A stretch of DNA of 64,000 bases from Kaistia granuli DSM 23481 (GTDB lineage: Bacteria > Pseudomonadota > Alphaproteobacteria > Rhizobiales > Kaistiaceae). Of this stretch, positions 63,458 to 64,000 are shown one piece after another. Under the pieces are notes generated by a model. That model searched no databases. It was not told the DNA's origin and saw nothing but the letters and a program-made list of their open reading frames with translations. The translations under genes and the position numbers were made by a program. The DNA is taken from NCBI RefSeq assembly GCF_000380505.1, contig NZ_AQYH01000007.1, forward strand, positions 124,001 to 188,000, read 5' to 3'. The first letter of the stretch is position 1; each line of letters opens with the position of its first letter.

Positions 63458-64000
63458 ATGGCGCATACCTTCGAAACCTCGTCGAACGCCGGCGGCGCCA
63501 ACCACTGGGTCCGGGCCCTCGGCCGCCGCCTGATCGAGATCCCGCCCGCCTATTTCGTGCTGGCGGCGGTGCTGGTCGCCATCGCGTTGCTCAACCCCAA
63601 TCTGATGAAGCCGCAGGTGCTGCTGACCTTCATCCGGCAATCGGCGCCGCTCGGCGTCGCCGTGCTCGGGCAATTGATGGTGATGCGGGCGCGCTCGATC
63701 GATCTTTCCATCGGCGGCGTCTTCATCATCACCAACTACCTGCTGACCTCGGGTCTCCTCGGCGGGCAGCCGGTCGCCATGCTGGTGCTGGTGCCGCTCG
63801 CGGTCGGGCTGGTGGTCGGCCTCGTCAACGGCGCGCTGATCGCGCTGGTCCGCGCCTCGGCCGTCATCGTCACGCTCGGCGTCTCGATCATCCTGACCGG
63901 CATCGTGCTGTTCATGAGCAGCGGCCGGCCGCCCGGCCGGGTGCCGGATGAGCTGCGCGCCATCGCCAATGCCCGGATCGACGTGGTGCCGGTGCCGGTG
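63458..64000 (+). CDS. Sugar ABC transporter permease, second copy (cut by right edge)
   Basis: 181 codons visible from ATG 63458, 2 bp after the previous stop. RbsC family: QLMVMRARSIDLSIGGVFII replaces the usual GGIDLS with RSIDLS, and SAVIVTLGVSIILTGIVLFM follows. Two different permeases in one operon suggest a heterodimeric channel. The 3' end lies outside the window. Confidence 0.88.
   Translation, partial: MAHTFETSSNAGGANHWVRALGRRLIEIPPAYFVLAAVLVAIALLNPNLMKPQVLLTFIRQSAPLGVAVLGQLMVMRARSIDLSIGGVFIITNYLLTSGLLGGQPVAMLVLVPLAVGLVVGLVNGALIALVRASAVIVTLGVSIILTGIVLFMSSGRPPGRVPDELRAIANARIDVVPVPV

Noticed and set aside
1-64000. CRISPR arrays, rRNA or intact tRNA genes, complete insertion sequences
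   Set aside because: Looked for and not seen: no regular short repeats with spacers, no tRNA cloverleaf, no transposase.

Overview
The window is GC-rich DNA with ABC-transporter-laden catabolic operons, IclR regulators, ATGA-type gene overlaps and a copper/nickel uptake block. This is typical of an alphaproteobacterium, most likely a soil or water member of the Hyphomicrobiales (Rhizobiales); I cannot name the genus.

Region 1 (1-14,000) is a mobile defence island. A leftward operon encodes a UvrD-like helicase, DrmA, DrmB and a NERD-nuclease/helicase cut by the window edge. DrmA and DrmB are the core of DISARM phage defence, but the partners differ from the classical sets. Beside it lie an HNH endonuclease gene broken by one missing base and a Dcm-Vsr-EcoRII-type restriction-modification operon with a palindromic operator upstream of the methyltransferase. 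Recombinase remnants and an intact P4-type integrase (12,684-13,937) mark the right edge.

Region 2 (14,000-25,700) is a cell-envelope region: decayed gene remnants (a ~255 bp block that recurs at 39.3 kb), a LtrA-type membrane protein, a 1,128-residue autotransporter, an OmpR-type response regulator, an outer-membrane barrel protein with a collagen-like tail out of frame, and a CACHE-type histidine kinase.

Region 3 (25,700-38,700) is a hydantoin/D-amino-acid utilisation locus. A leftward ten-gene operon runs from a Liv-type ABC transporter through N-carbamoyl-D-amino acid hydrolase, D-amino acid dehydrogenase, hydantoin racemase and a quinone-reductase-like enzyme to a D-serine-deaminase-like PLP enzyme. 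An IclR regulator and a divergent D-hydantoinase complete it. Together they would import a hydantoin or carbamoyl compound, racemise it, open and decarbamoylate it, and oxidise the D-amino acid. A shared TTCT-N6-AGAA motif sits in both promoter regions.

Region 4 (38,700-51,300): after a gene-poor stretch, an IclR-led operon holds an amidohydrolase, a class III aminotransferase, a sugar-type ABC transporter, a rhamnonate-dehydratase-like enolase, an SDR and a metallo-beta-lactamase-fold protein that has lost its metal ligands; the pathway is unknown to me. An extracytoplasmic binding protein paired with a DAACS symporter follows on the other strand.

Region 5 (51,800-59,400) is metal handling: nikABCDE with a perfect NikR box (GTATGA-N16-TCATAC), then a DUF2946-like protein, a PCu(A)C copper chaperone with an extra domain, a SCO protein and an internally deleted copper P-type ATPase pseudogene. 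Region 6 (59,800-64,000) is a second ribose/xylose-type ABC operon, cut by the right edge.
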